Assembly (NCBI RefSeq): GCF_024171535.1
Contig: NZ_JALJZV010000005.1
Location: forward strand, 1-64,000
Direction: 5' to 3'
From: Flavobacterium sp. HSC-61S13
GTDB lineage: Bacteria; Bacteroidota; Bacteroidia; Flavobacteriales; Flavobacteriaceae
DNA: 64,000 bases
Part shown: piece after piece, positions 33,780 to 42,564 of the stretch
How positions within the stretch are numbered: the first letter of the stretch is position 1
Layout: every line of letters begins with the position of its first letter
The notes under the pieces: model-generated
Seen by the model: the letters and a program-made list of their open reading frames with translations, nothing else
What the model was told of the DNA's origin: nothing
The model's database searches: none
Translations under genes and position numbers: made by a program

Positions 33780-34949
33780 ATGAAGAACTTTTTTTCGCTC
33801 TTAAAACGAGAATTTCGCATGTTTTGGGGAAATAAAATTCTCCGCCTACTCTTTATAGGAGCCCCGTTAATGTATGGTATACTGTTGGGCTATGTATATG
33901 GAAAGGGAAAAGCAACGGATATTCCGATCATCGTCATCGATGAAGACCGCACCGAAATGAGCGCCAAAGCCATACAGATGTTTGAAGACAATGAGGTTTT
34001 ATATGTTGCACAACTACTTCATGACGAACGCGGCTTATCTGATGCCACCATAAAATATGATGCTTCTGCAGTGGTTGTGATACCAAAGGGGTTTCAAAAT
34101 GAAATTTCCACAAAGAAATATCCTGAAATAGTAACCATAGTCAATACCGCAAATATATTGACTGCGAACTATGCATCAAGTGCCGTTCAATTGTGTTTGG
34201 GAACTTTAAAAGCGGGAATTCAAATTCAAACCTTAATGAAACAAGGAATGCCGCCTGCTATAGCCGCTACACAATATGAACCTTTTAAGGCGACCTTTAT
34301 CAAAAAGAACAACCGCAGTACGAATTATATGTATTTTTTATGGCCTGGTGTATTAGCCGCTGTACTGCAACAGGTACTACTTCTAGGATTGGCTCTGTCC
34401 TTTGCCTCCGAATATGAAAACGGCACTTTTGGGGATTTAATAAAAAGAGCCCCATCGATCAATAAGATGTTAGCCGTAAAAATCATTCCTTATCTGATAA
34501 TGAGTTTTGGCGTTTGGCTGATGTATTGGTTGTTCACTTTTTGGTTTAGAGTACCTTTTTACGAAAACCTCGGTGCCTTAACACTGGTTGCTGGAGTATT
34601 TGTAGTTGCGGTCAGTTTTATCGGAGTACTGGTCAGTATTATGGTTCCGAACCAACTAAAAGCGACAGAAATTCTCATGGTTATTGCAACGCCAAGCTTT
34701 ATCTTAAGTGGTTTTACCTGGCCACTGAGTCAAATGCCGTTATGGGTGCAATATCTAGCCGATGTGATACCGCTAACGCATTTCTTAAAAGCCTTTAGAG
34801 TTTTGATTATTGAAGAAGGTAGACTCGATCAAACTTATTCCTTTATAGGTGCCTTACTAATTATCATAGTCGTTTGCGGTTTTTGCAGTTATCTCGGTTT
34901 ATATTACAAGAAGAAAGCCTATTTAAAAAATAATCCTGAAATCACCTAA
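33780..34949 (+). CDS. ABC-2 type export permease
   Basis: The 389-residue protein has one N-terminal membrane helix, a large extracytoplasmic domain (about residues 45-170) and five C-terminal helices with the conserved ALSFASEYENGTFGDLIKRAP loop, as in YhhJ/YbhR-type drug-export permeases. It lies 3 bp after the adaptor. No ATP-binding subunit is encoded in the operon, so the energising ATPase must be elsewhere or the pump works differently. Confidence 0.9.
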   Translation: MKNFFSLLKREFRMFWGNKILRLLFIGAPLMYGILLGYVYGKGKATDIPIIVIDEDRTEMSAKAIQMFEDNEVLYVAQLLHDERGLSDATIKYDASAVVVIPKGFQNEISTKKYPEIVTIVNTANILTANYASSAVQLCLGTLKAGIQIQTLMKQGMPPAIAATQYEPFKATFIKKNNRSTNYMYFLWPGVLAAVLQQVLLLGLALSFASEYENGTFGDLIKRAPSINKMLAVKIIPYLIMSFGVWLMYWLFTFWFRVPFYENLGALTLVAGVFVVAVSFIGVLVSIMVPNQLKATEILMVIATPSFILSGFTWPLSQMPLWVQYLADVIPLTHFLKAFRVLIIEEGRLDQTYSFIGALLIIIVVCGFCSYLGLYYKKKAYLKNNPEIT

Positions 34950-34978
34950 CCAATAAATCGTTTGCATATCTATATATC

Positions 34979-35012
34979 AGCGCTATATTTCCTTGAGATA
35001 TAGCGCTTTTTA
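34979..35012 (+). terminator. terminator of the export operon
   Basis: AGCGCTATAT (34979-34988) pairs with ATATAGCGCT (34998-35007), followed by TTTTTAT. It closes the MarR/TolC/HlyD/ABC-2 locus. Confidence 0.85.
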
Positions 35013-35116
35013 TACGACAAAACTATCTTTTTAACACAATAAAACACCTTAAAATTGTACCGATTAACTTCTTTTAAATATTTACTTTCGCACCTTATTA
35101 AAAAAACTAAGAAAAA

Positions 35117-35596
35117 ATGAAAAAAATTATTACAGCATTAACATTTACAAGTCTTTTATTTCTAGCTATTGGGTGTAGTAGTGACGATAGTAGCACACCT
35201 CCTCCTCCTCCTCCTCCTCCAGAACCTACAACTCAAGAATTGTTGATTGGAAAATGGAATATTCAAGAAGAAGGAGAAATTACAAATGGTATCAAAAAAG
35301 CGTATGAAATGGACGACTGTTCAGCCAAAGATACTTATGACTTTACCAAAGACTTCCAATACATCAACGAATACCATGAGAAACAACAAAATCAAGACTG
35401 CACTACTCATAATGAGCAAGGAACTTGGTTACTTAAGAACGAAAAATCACTACTATTAACTTTTTCTTCTCAAGAAATTCCTACAATAACAGAAACAGCA
35501 GATGTTAAAATAGTTCTAATAACCGCAACAGAATTACAATTGGAATACAAAGAAGAAGAAGATAATAATACCTACTACTTACACCTTAAAAAGTAA
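35117..35596 (+). CDS. lipocalin-like lipoprotein with a polyproline linker
   Basis: The 159-residue protein has a lipoprotein signal (FLAIGCSSDD), then a run of eight prolines encoded by a (CCT)n tract, then a lipocalin-like domain starting LLIGKWNIQEEGEI, a pattern common in Bacteroidota surface lipoproteins. Two further Cys (in DDCSAKD and QDCTTH) may form a disulfide. Ligand unknown. It is a single-gene unit ending at its own terminator. Confidence 0.82.
   Translation: MKKIITALTFTSLLFLAIGCSSDDSSTPPPPPPPPEPTTQELLIGKWNIQEEGEITNGIKKAYEMDDCSAKDTYDFTKDFQYINEYHEKQQNQDCTTHNEQGTWLLKNEKSLLLTFSSQEIPTITETADVKIVLITATELQLEYKEEEDNNTYYLHLKK
35198..35221 (+). repeat. (CCT)n trinucleotide tract in the lipoprotein gene
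   Basis: About seven CCT triplets in a row encode the polyproline linker. Slippage would change the linker length in steps of one residue without shifting the frame. Confidence 0.85.
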
Positions 35597-35610
35597 TTAT
35601 AATCCATAAA

Positions 35611-35650
35611 AATAGGGACTGCCAATGACGACAGTCCCTTTTTTTTTCAA
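35611..35650. terminator. bidirectional terminator
   Basis: AGGGACTG (35614-35621) pairs with CAGTCCCT (35632-35639), with A and T runs outside. It lies between the converging lipocalin and ABC-F genes. Confidence 0.88.
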
Positions 35651-35663
35651 ACCTTAGTTTCAT

Positions 35664-37298
35664 TTATTTCTTTTCGATTTCTCTTAAGTTCTCCATTTTC
35701 TTATGTGCCAAGAAACCTTTAATATCTTCAAAATGCTCCCGTACTCGTTTGTTTCCAAATTCAAATACTTTTTCTGCTAAACCATCCAAAAAGTCCCTAT
35801 CGTGAGATACCAAAATCACGGTTCCCTCAAAATCTTTTAAAGCTTCCTTGATAATATCTTTGGTCTTCATGTCCAAATGGTTGGTCGGCTCATCGAGTAT
35901 CAATACATTCACGGGTTCCAACAGCAATTTAATCATTGCTAAACGCGTTTTTTCACCTCCTGAAAGTACCTTTACTTTTTTCTGAATATCGTCTCCCGAA
36001 AACATAAATGCACCCAATATGTTTTTGATTTGCGTTCGAATATCTCCCTCGGCAATGCGGTCAATGGTATCGAATATCGTTAAGTTTTCATCCAACAACG
36101 AGGCTTGATTTTGTGCAAAGTAACCAATCTGTACGTTATGCCCCACCTCAAGTTTTCCATCAAAGTCAATTTCGTTCATGATCGCTTTGATCATCGTCGA
36201 TTTTCCCTCTCCATTTTTACCGACAAAAGCTACTTTCTGTCCGCGCTCAATCACCATATTGGCTTTTTGAAATACCACGTGATCACCATATACTTTTGTT
36301 AGCTCTTCTACCACTACCGGATATTGTCCTGAGCGGGCTGCTGGTGGAAATTTTAGGCGTAAGGCCGAATTATCAACCTCATCAACCTGAATGATATCGA
36401 GTTTCTCTAACATTTTTACTCGAGATTGAACCTGTAGGGTTTTGGAATAAGTTCCTTTAAAACGCTCGATAAATTCAGTATTTTCCGCAATCATTTTTTG
36501 TTGCTCCTCATAGGCCTTGATCTGATGCAAACGACGGTCTTGACGCAACACTAAATAATCGGAATATTTAGCCTTATAATCGTAGATTCTTCCCATAGTT
36601 ACCTCAATGGTTCTATTGGTGATATTATCGACAAAAGCCCTATCGTGAGAAATAACCATAACCGCTTTGGCAGAGGTGATCAAAAACTCCTCTAACCATT
36701 GAATACTTTCGATATCCATGTGGTTGGTTGGCTCATCCAATAAGATCAAATCCGGTTTTTGAAGCAAGATTTTAGCCAGCTCAATGCGCATTCTCCATCC
36801 TCCACTAAATTCCGAAGTTGGACGCGTAAAGTCTGAACGTTCAAATCCTAGTCCCTTCAATATTTTTTCAACTTCCGCCTCGTAATTTACCTCATCTATC
36901 GCGTAAAATTTTTCGCTCAATTCAGAAACGCGTTCGATCAACTTCATATAAGCATCACTTTCGTAATCCGTACGTATGGTTAGCTGTTCATTGATTTCAT
37001 CGATTTCCTTTTTCATATTGAAAACAGTAGCAAAGGCTTTGGAAGTTTCTTCCATCACCGTACAATCATCCTGAGTCAATAAATGTTGTGGCAAATATGC
37101 TATTACCGCATCTCTAGGTGCGGAAACCGACCCCAAAGAGGGTTTGCTCTGATTAGCAACTATTTTTAACAAAGTGGACTTACCCGCTCCGTTTTTACCC
37201 ATCAAGGCAATTTTATCATTTTCATTAATCGAAAAACTTACCCCACTAAAAAGGGTTGTTCCTCCAAATTGAACAGCTACATCATTTACTGTAATCAT
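35664..37298 (-). CDS. ABC-F family ATPase
   Basis: The 544-residue protein has two ABC domains and no membrane helices. Both Walker A (GKNGAGKST, GKNGEGKST), both signatures (SGGWRMRI, LSGGEKTRL) and both Walker B with H-loop (LLDEPTNHMD, LILDEPTNHLD) are present, with the ABC-F linker between them. ABC-F proteins bind the ribosome and act as translation factors or antibiotic-resistance proteins. This one looks like a housekeeping EttA/Uup-type member rather than a resistance gene, but the subfamily is not certain. Confidence 0.93.
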   Translation of the reverse strand: MITVNDVAVQFGGTTLFSGVSFSINENDKIALMGKNGAGKSTLLKIVANQSKPSLGSVSAPRDAVIAYLPQHLLTQDDCTVMEETSKAFATVFNMKKEIDEINEQLTIRTDYESDAYMKLIERVSELSEKFYAIDEVNYEAEVEKILKGLGFERSDFTRPTSEFSGGWRMRIELAKILLQKPDLILLDEPTNHMDIESIQWLEEFLITSAKAVMVISHDRAFVDNITNRTIEVTMGRIYDYKAKYSDYLVLRQDRRLHQIKAYEEQQKMIAENTEFIERFKGTYSKTLQVQSRVKMLEKLDIIQVDEVDNSALRLKFPPAARSGQYPVVVEELTKVYGDHVVFQKANMVIERGQKVAFVGKNGEGKSTMIKAIMNEIDFDGKLEVGHNVQIGYFAQNQASLLDENLTIFDTIDRIAEGDIRTQIKNILGAFMFSGDDIQKKVKVLSGGEKTRLAMIKLLLEPVNVLILDEPTNHLDMKTKDIIKEALKDFEGTVILVSHDRDFLDGLAEKVFEFGNKRVREHFEDIKGFLAHKKMENLREIEKK

Positions 37299-37394
37299 CG
37301 AATTGTTTTTTATCTATTTTGCAAATATAGCTTTTTGTATCTAGTATAAATGCGGTTGTTTTAGTTTTGATTTTAACCGTATTTCTCCCTACTC

Positions 37395-37490
37395 AATCCT
37401 TGCGTTAAGGACTGAAATGGCATCCTTTGACACAGCGGTAGCGAAGTCAAAGATAGAATGGAAGGCCTGACCCGAAGGGTAACGCCCAAA
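37395..37490. repeat. small multi-hairpin intergenic repeat (REP/MITE-like)
   Basis: Three hairpins follow one another: TCCTT/AAGGA (37397-37411), TTTGAC/GTCAAA (37426-37451, loop with AGCGGTAGCG) and GGC-ACCC-GAA-GGGT-GCC (about 37464-37486). It follows the nhaA stop codon and may also act as its terminator. The loop GCGGTAGCG also occurs in the array elements at 17.6-28.4 kb. Confidence 0.5.
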
Positions 37491-37499
37491 ATCCAAAAA

Positions 37500-38834
37500 T
37501 TATTTAGCTTTTCTATTTAACAGTAAGAAACCTATGAGTCCTCCCAATCCAGAAGCAATCAAGATTCCCAATTTAGCTTGACCAGGATATTCGGGATGTA
37601 ATTGTGCATCAAAAGCCAACTCGGTTACAAACAACGACATCGTAAACCCAATAGCTGCCAAGAATCCCAATCCAAATAAATTGGTATAAGTCATGCCCTC
37701 CGGCATTTTCACCAGTTTGGTTTTAATCAATAAAGCCGTTAAGCCCGATACCCCTATTACCTTACCTAATAGCAGTCCTAAGGCTACACCCATAGTCACA
37801 TAACTCAGTCCTCCTCCTTCACCCATTGAGATTGGAATAGCCGCATTGGCCAAAGCAAAAACCGGCATAACTACAAAACTTACAAATCCATGCATACCGT
37901 GCTCCAAACGATACGATAAAGGAATCACATCTGTACATAAGGTATCCATTTCTTCGACGATATATACCTGTTCCGTGGTTAAATTTGATATTTTTTCTTT
38001 AGGATCCAATCCTCTAAAACGGTCTCGCAAAAGATTCATTTTTTGAACGAAATAACTTTCACCAACTCGTGCAGTTGATGGTATAGCAAAAGCAACCAAT
38101 ACCGCAGCTATGGTTGCGTGAACACCCGAAAGCAAAAAAGCCAACCAAACACCTACTATACCTATTATCGCATAGTACAATACATTTTTAATTCCAATAA
38201 TATTGCTGATTACCAAAACCAAGAAGAATCCCAGTCCAATACCCAAATGCATCATCGATAACTCAGAAGTATAAAAAATTGCAATAACCAATACCGCACC
38301 CAAATCATCTGCAATGGCTAAAGCAGTTAAAAACACCTTTAGCGATACAGGAACACGATCGCCTAAGAGATGTAAAACCCCCAATGCAAACGCAATATCC
38401 GTCGCCATCGGAATTCCCCAACCGTGTGCTGCATCAGTTCCAAAAGCAAAAAAAGTATAAATCAATGCCGGAACAACCATTCCTCCAATTGCTGCAATAA
38501 TAGGCAACATCGCTTTCTTCGGCGAAGAGAGTTCTCCCGAAGTTAATTCGCGCTTTAATTCCAATCCAACAACAAAAAAGAAAACAGCCATCAAACCATC
38601 ATTAACCCAATGATGAAGGCTTAAATTCAAAAACAATTCATTGTCAAAGCCAAATCCTATTTTATGTTCCCATAAATGGTGATACCACTCTGCCCAAGGC
38701 GAATTGGCCATAAAAATAGCGATCAATGCCGCAAGAAATAAAACGATACCACCTGAAGTAGATTTACTGGCCCATCGATTTAAAGGATTGGTAATCCATC
38801 TTTCTATAGGGGTACTCTTAATTTGCTGCTCCAT
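37500..38834 (-). CDS. nhaA: Na+/H+ antiporter NhaA
   Basis: The protein from the ATG at 38834 (MEQQIKSTPIERW) has 444 residues and the NhaA pattern: FFFVVGLELKREL, GWGIPMATDIAFALGVL, LTALAIADDLGAVLVIAIFY with the paired aspartates needed for ion exchange, and GFLAAIGFTMSLFVTELAF near the end. It exchanges internal Na+ for external H+. A longer frame reaching 39044 only adds translated repeat sequence (YAHMSIRSY-type) and should not be used. Confidence 0.95.
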   Translation of the reverse strand: MEQQIKSTPIERWITNPLNRWASKSTSGGIVLFLAALIAIFMANSPWAEWYHHLWEHKIGFGFDNELFLNLSLHHWVNDGLMAVFFFVVGLELKRELTSGELSSPKKAMLPIIAAIGGMVVPALIYTFFAFGTDAAHGWGIPMATDIAFALGVLHLLGDRVPVSLKVFLTALAIADDLGAVLVIAIFYTSELSMMHLGIGLGFFLVLVISNIIGIKNVLYYAIIGIVGVWLAFLLSGVHATIAAVLVAFAIPSTARVGESYFVQKMNLLRDRFRGLDPKEKISNLTTEQVYIVEEMDTLCTDVIPLSYRLEHGMHGFVSFVVMPVFALANAAIPISMGEGGGLSYVTMGVALGLLLGKVIGVSGLTALLIKTKLVKMPEGMTYTNLFGLGFLAAIGFTMSLFVTELAFDAQLHPEYPGQAKLGILIASGLGGLIGFLLLNRKAK

Positions 38835-38889
38835 GATTTTTATTTTATTATTTGCAACGAAGATACTTTTTTTAAGTTTTTTAGACAAA

Positions 38890-39036
38890 TGTATTCTTGG
38901 ATTTGCTGATACGTCTATACGCGGATACGCGGATAGGCTGATGGGCGTATAGACATATGAGCGTATAGACATATGAGCGTATAGACATATGAGCGTATAG
39001 ACACATGGGCATATGGGCGTATAAACATATAGGCGC
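38890..39036. repeat. short tandem repeats, upstream of nhaA
   Basis: Units of GAGCGTATAGACATAT (18 bp spacing) occur four times between about 38942 and 39003, flanked by degenerate ACGCGGATAGGCTGAT and GGGCGTATAAACATATAGGCG. It is related to the blocks at 39575-39715, 15156-15830 and 61620-62035. Frames through it are not genes. The remaining bases up to 39200 show no other feature. Confidence 0.85.
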
Positions 39037-39200
39037 ATAAGCATTTATAAAAAAAAACCTACTTTTAGAATTAAATATCAAAAAAACCTTTCGAAATCGG
39101 CTACGCTAATCAGTAAGAATTCCGTGAAATTGTTTTTACCAGTATAACAGTCGTTTCGAACAAGTAATCGATGGACATTAACCTATAAAAACAATAAAAA

Positions 39201-39566
39201 ATGAGAGAATTTTATTTTGAAAAATTAAGGGTTTGGCAAAACGCCAAGGAGTATACGAAAGACATCTATATCCTAACCTCCCAATTTCCTGAATACGAAA
39301 AATTTGGTCTTACCTCACAAATCAGAAGGGCTACCGTGAGCATTTCAGCAAACATTGCAGAGGGAACAGCTAGAAATACACCTAAGGACAAAGCTAAATT
39401 CATCAATCAAAGTTTTAGTTCAGCTATAGAAGTATTAAACTTTTTGATTTTATCATACGACCTAGAACTCATCAGTAAAGATCAATACATCCATTTAAGG
39501 GAAAAACTTGAAATCATAACCAATCAATTAAATGCTTTGTCCAACAGAATAAAGGAGGATATTTGA
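39201..39566 (+). CDS. four-helix bundle protein (23S rRNA intervening-sequence protein family)
   Basis: The 121-residue protein matches TIGR02436-type four-helix proteins: the start FEKLRVWQNAKEYTKDIY, TSQIRRATVSISANIAEGTAR, and FINQSFSSAIEVLNFLILSYDL. Relatives are encoded in intervening sequences of 23S rRNA and, as Avd, in diversity-generating retroelements; free-standing copies have no known role. Here it stands between two blocks of the same short repeat family, which separate it from nhaA and lipA. That suggests a mobile or inserted unit, but no transposase is present. Confidence 0.9.
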   Translation: MREFYFEKLRVWQNAKEYTKDIYILTSQFPEYEKFGLTSQIRRATVSISANIAEGTARNTPKDKAKFINQSFSSAIEVLNFLILSYDLELISKDQYIHLREKLEIITNQLNALSNRIKEDI

Positions 39567-39574
39567 TTTAGAGC

Positions 39575-39716
39575 GGATACGCTCATACGCTCATACGCTC
39601 ATACGCAGATACGCAGATACGCGGATAGGCTGATAGGCATATGGGCGTATGGACACATGGGCGTATAGACATATAGGCGTATAAAAGAATAAACGAAAGG
39701 AAGAATAGACGTATAG
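39575..39716. repeat. short tandem repeats, between the four-helix gene and lipA
   Basis: ACGCTCAT and ACGCAGAT microrepeats (39583-39625) pass into GGCTGATAGGCATATGGGCGTATGG and GGGCGTATAGACATATAGGCG, the same pieces as at 38890-39036. The lipA -7 element begins 16 bp after it. Confidence 0.85.
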
Positions 39717-39731
39717 AAGAATAAAATTAAT

Positions 39732-39739
39732 TATCTTTG
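39732..39739 (+). promoter_or_regulatory. lipA promoter -7 element
   Basis: TATCTTTG matches TAnnTTTG and lies 22 bp before the lipA ATG. No TTTG is seen upstream at the right distance, where repeat-derived sequence lies. Confidence 0.45.
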
Positions 39740-39761
39740 CCTAAGAAAGAACTTCTTTATT

Positions 39762-40634
39762 ATGGAAACTGTTTTAGAATCAAATATACTCCCACAAGGG
39801 AAACCAAAGTGGCTTCGAGTAAAATTGCCTACTGGTCAAAAATACACGGAACTTAGAGGTTTGGTTGACAAATATAAATTAAATACGATTTGTACATCTG
39901 GTAGTTGTCCTAATATGGGAGAATGCTGGGGAGAAGGTACTGCTACGTTTATGATACTCGGAAATGTATGCACGAGATCATGTGGTTTTTGCGGTGTTAA
40001 AACCGGTCGCCCGGAAACGGTGGATTGGGATGAGCCGGAGAAAGTAGCGCGTTCGATCAAATTGATGAACATCAAACACGCGGTATTAACCAGTGTTGAT
40101 CGCGATGATTTAAAAGACGGAGGATCTATTATTTGGGCAGAAACGGTTCAGGCGGTACGCCGAATGAATTTGGAGACAACTATGGAAACCTTGATACCCG
40201 ACTTTCAAGGGATCGAAAGAAATATTGACCGCATTATCGAGGTACACCCGGAAGTGGTTTCTCACAATATGGAAACCGTGCGTCGATTGACTCGTGAAGT
40301 GCGTATCCAAGCCAAATACGATCGTAGTTTAGAAGTATTGCGATATTTAAAAGCCAGCGGTATCAATAGAACCAAATCGGGAATCATGTTGGGATTGGGC
40401 GAAACTGAAGCTGAAGTCATTCAAACAATGAACGATTTGAGAAGTGTTAATTTAGATGTATTAACCATCGGACAGTATTTACAACCGAGTAAAAAACACC
40501 TACCGGTAAAACAATTTATCACACCCGACCAATTCAAAAAATACGAAGAAATCGGTTTGGACTTAGGCTTTAGACATGTGGAAAGCGGTGCTTTGGTACG
40601 CTCCTCTTATAAAGCTCAAAAACACCTTTTATAA
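39762..40634 (+). CDS. lipA: lipoyl synthase
   Basis: The 290-residue radical SAM enzyme inserts two sulfurs into octanoyl groups on lipoyl domains. Cys 44, 49 and 55 ([12 protein letters not shown]) bind the auxiliary cluster, Cys 70, 74 and 77 (CTRSCGFC) bind the radical SAM cluster, and the C-terminal RSSY supplies the serine ligand of the auxiliary cluster. Length and all key residues are normal. GAPDH follows 46 bp later in the same direction. Confidence 0.97.
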   Translation: METVLESNILPQGKPKWLRVKLPTGQKYTELRGLVDKYKLNTICTSGSCPNMGECWGEGTATFMILGNVCTRSCGFCGVKTGRPETVDWDEPEKVARSIKLMNIKHAVLTSVDRDDLKDGGSIIWAETVQAVRRMNLETTMETLIPDFQGIERNIDRIIEVHPEVVSHNMETVRRLTREVRIQAKYDRSLEVLRYLKASGINRTKSGIMLGLGETEAEVIQTMNDLRSVNLDVLTIGQYLQPSKKHLPVKQFITPDQFKKYEEIGLDLGFRHVESGALVRSSYKAQKHLL

Positions 40635-40680
40635 TCTCATGGGTCGCTTGTAAAAGCGACCTTGCTTTTTTAGTTTTTTT

Positions 40681-41676
40681 ATGCAAAAAATACATATAGC
40701 AATCAACGGTTTTGGACGTATCGGTCGAACACTCTTTAGACTATTGCGCCAACATCCTTCCATTGAAGTTGTAGCAGTTAATGATTTAGCTGACATACAC
40801 ACTATGGCTCACTTATTAAAATACGACAGCATACACGGCATACTTCCGGAGAAAGTCGGTCACGACGACGACCACCTTTTAGTCGGTAGCGATAGCATAC
40901 GTTATTTGCAGCAGGCAGAAATAGAAAATATTGATTGGAAATCTCTAAATATTGATTTTGTCATTGAAGCCACCGGTAAACGCAAAACCTACGCTTCACT
41001 AGAACCACATTTAAAGCAGGGTGCTAAACGCGTCATACTTTCTGTTCCCCCAGATGACAACAGTATCAAAACCGTAGTATTGGGGGTTAATGAAAATATC
41101 CTCCAAGGTGATGAGCTGATCATCTCCAATGCGAGTTGCACCACCAACAATGCTGCTCCAATGATTAAAGTACTCCAAGAACTCTGCGGTATCGAACAAG
41201 CGTATATCACAACGATACATTCCTATACTACCGATCAAAGTTTACACGATCAGCCTCACAAAGACCTCAGACGTGCTAGAGGCGCAGCCCAATCTATAGT
41301 TCCAACTACTACTGGTGCAGCCAAAGCGCTAACGAAAATATTCCCGGAATACGATGGTAAAATCGGCGGTGGAGGTATCCGCGTTCCCGTGCCTGATGGG
41401 TCGCTAACCGACATCACCTGTTATGTACAAAGAGAAGTCAGTATAGACGAAATTAATGCGGCGTTTAAAAAAGCATCAGAGACCACCCTAAAAGGTATTC
41501 TAGACTATACCGAAGATCCTATCGTATCGGTAGACATTATCGGAAACCCACATTCTTGTTTATTTGATGCGCAATTGACTTCTGCCTTAGGCAAAATGGT
41601 TAAGGTCGTAGGATGGTACGATAATGAAGTCGGATATTCCTCACGCATTATTGATTTAATCAAAAAACTATCATAA
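40681..41676 (+). CDS. gap: type I glyceraldehyde-3-phosphate dehydrogenase
   Basis: The 331-residue enzyme has the NAD-binding INGFGRIGR at residues 9-17, the catalytic Cys 153 in SNASCTTN, the RARGAAQSIVPTTTGAAKA substrate-site segment and the C-terminal WYDNEVGYSSR. It oxidises glyceraldehyde-3-phosphate in glycolysis or works in reverse in gluconeogenesis. Many flavobacteria have more than one paralogue; which one this is cannot be told from the window. Confidence 0.96.
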   Translation: MQKIHIAINGFGRIGRTLFRLLRQHPSIEVVAVNDLADIHTMAHLLKYDSIHGILPEKVGHDDDHLLVGSDSIRYLQQAEIENIDWKSLNIDFVIEATGKRKTYASLEPHLKQGAKRVILSVPPDDNSIKTVVLGVNENILQGDELIISNASCTTNNAAPMIKVLQELCGIEQAYITTIHSYTTDQSLHDQPHKDLRRARGAAQSIVPTTTGAAKALTKIFPEYDGKIGGGGIRVPVPDGSLTDITCYVQREVSIDEINAAFKKASETTLKGILDYTEDPIVSVDIIGNPHSCLFDAQLTSALGKMVKVVGWYDNEVGYSSRIIDLIKKLS

Positions 41677-41751
41677 GATCTGTCTATTGATACAACAACT
41701 CAACTAACGTCTTGATAAGCTTATTCGCACATTCACAAAGCTGCGAATAAG

Positions 41752-42564
41752 CTACATACTCAAAATCAATTCCCTAATTAATTTGCGCGCATGAGGTTCG
41801 GCACCTTGGACTGCTTTTAAAACTTCTTGATGACTTAGTTGTGTTATTCCCGTTTCATCACCCATATCGGAGATAATCGAAATACCAAAACATTCCATAT
41901 CCAAATGTCGCGCTACGATAATTTCAGAAACCGTTGACATACCCACACAATCTCCGCCAAGAATACGGACCATTTTATATTCTGCCAAGGTTTCAAAAGT
42001 AGGCCCTTGCAATCCAAAATAAACACCTTCTTTTAAGTCAATTTGATATTCTTTAGCTATTTCTCGAGCATTAGCAATTAAATTCGGACTATAAGCGTGA
42101 TGCATATTTAAAAAACGAGGTCCCATGCGTTCATCATTCTTTCCCCTCAAAGGATGCTCCGGCATAAAATTGATGTGATCCAATATCATCATGACATCAC
42201 CAACCTTAAAATTTGGGTTGACTCCTCCAGAAGCATTGGAAACGATCAACTTATCCGCTCCCATATATTTCATCACACGAATGGGAAAAGTCACTTGTTG
42301 TAAGTCATAACCTTCATAATAATGAAAACGCCCCTGCATCGCCATGACTCTTTTATCACCTATAGTACCCAAAATTAATTTCCCCTGATGTCCCTCCACC
42401 GTTGATGTTGGGAAATTTGGAATATCGGCATAAGAAATGCTGTGCTCTATCTGTATTTCTTTGGTAAAATTTCCTAAGCCCGACCCCAATACAATACCTA
42501 TTTCGGGTTGAAAACCGGTTTTATCCTTGAGGTATTGAACGGTTTCTTGAATCTTGTTCCACAT
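41752..42564 (-). CDS. purine-nucleoside phosphorylase
   Basis: The 270-residue protein follows the trimeric PNP (PNP-I) pattern: IGIVLGSGLGNF near the start (phosphate loop), QGRFHYYEGY, IVSNASGGVNPNFKVGDVM, and a late VGMSTVSEIIVARH segment. It cleaves purine nucleosides with phosphate in the salvage pathway. Its first 44 bp overlap the end of lpxK, so the two are coupled in one leftward operon. Confidence 0.95.
   Translation of the reverse strand: MWNKIQETVQYLKDKTGFQPEIGIVLGSGLGNFTKEIQIEHSISYADIPNFPTSTVEGHQGKLILGTIGDKRVMAMQGRFHYYEGYDLQQVTFPIRVMKYMGADKLIVSNASGGVNPNFKVGDVMMILDHINFMPEHPLRGKNDERMGPRFLNMHHAYSPNLIANAREIAKEYQIDLKEGVYFGLQGPTFETLAEYKMVRILGGDCVGMSTVSEIIVARHLDMECFGISIISDMGDETGITQLSHQEVLKAVQGAEPHARKLIRELILSM

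Noticed and set aside
38835..39081. N-terminal extension of NhaA and a 66-codon frame
   Set aside because: The extra residues are translated short tandem repeats. NhaA proper starts at the ATG at 38834.
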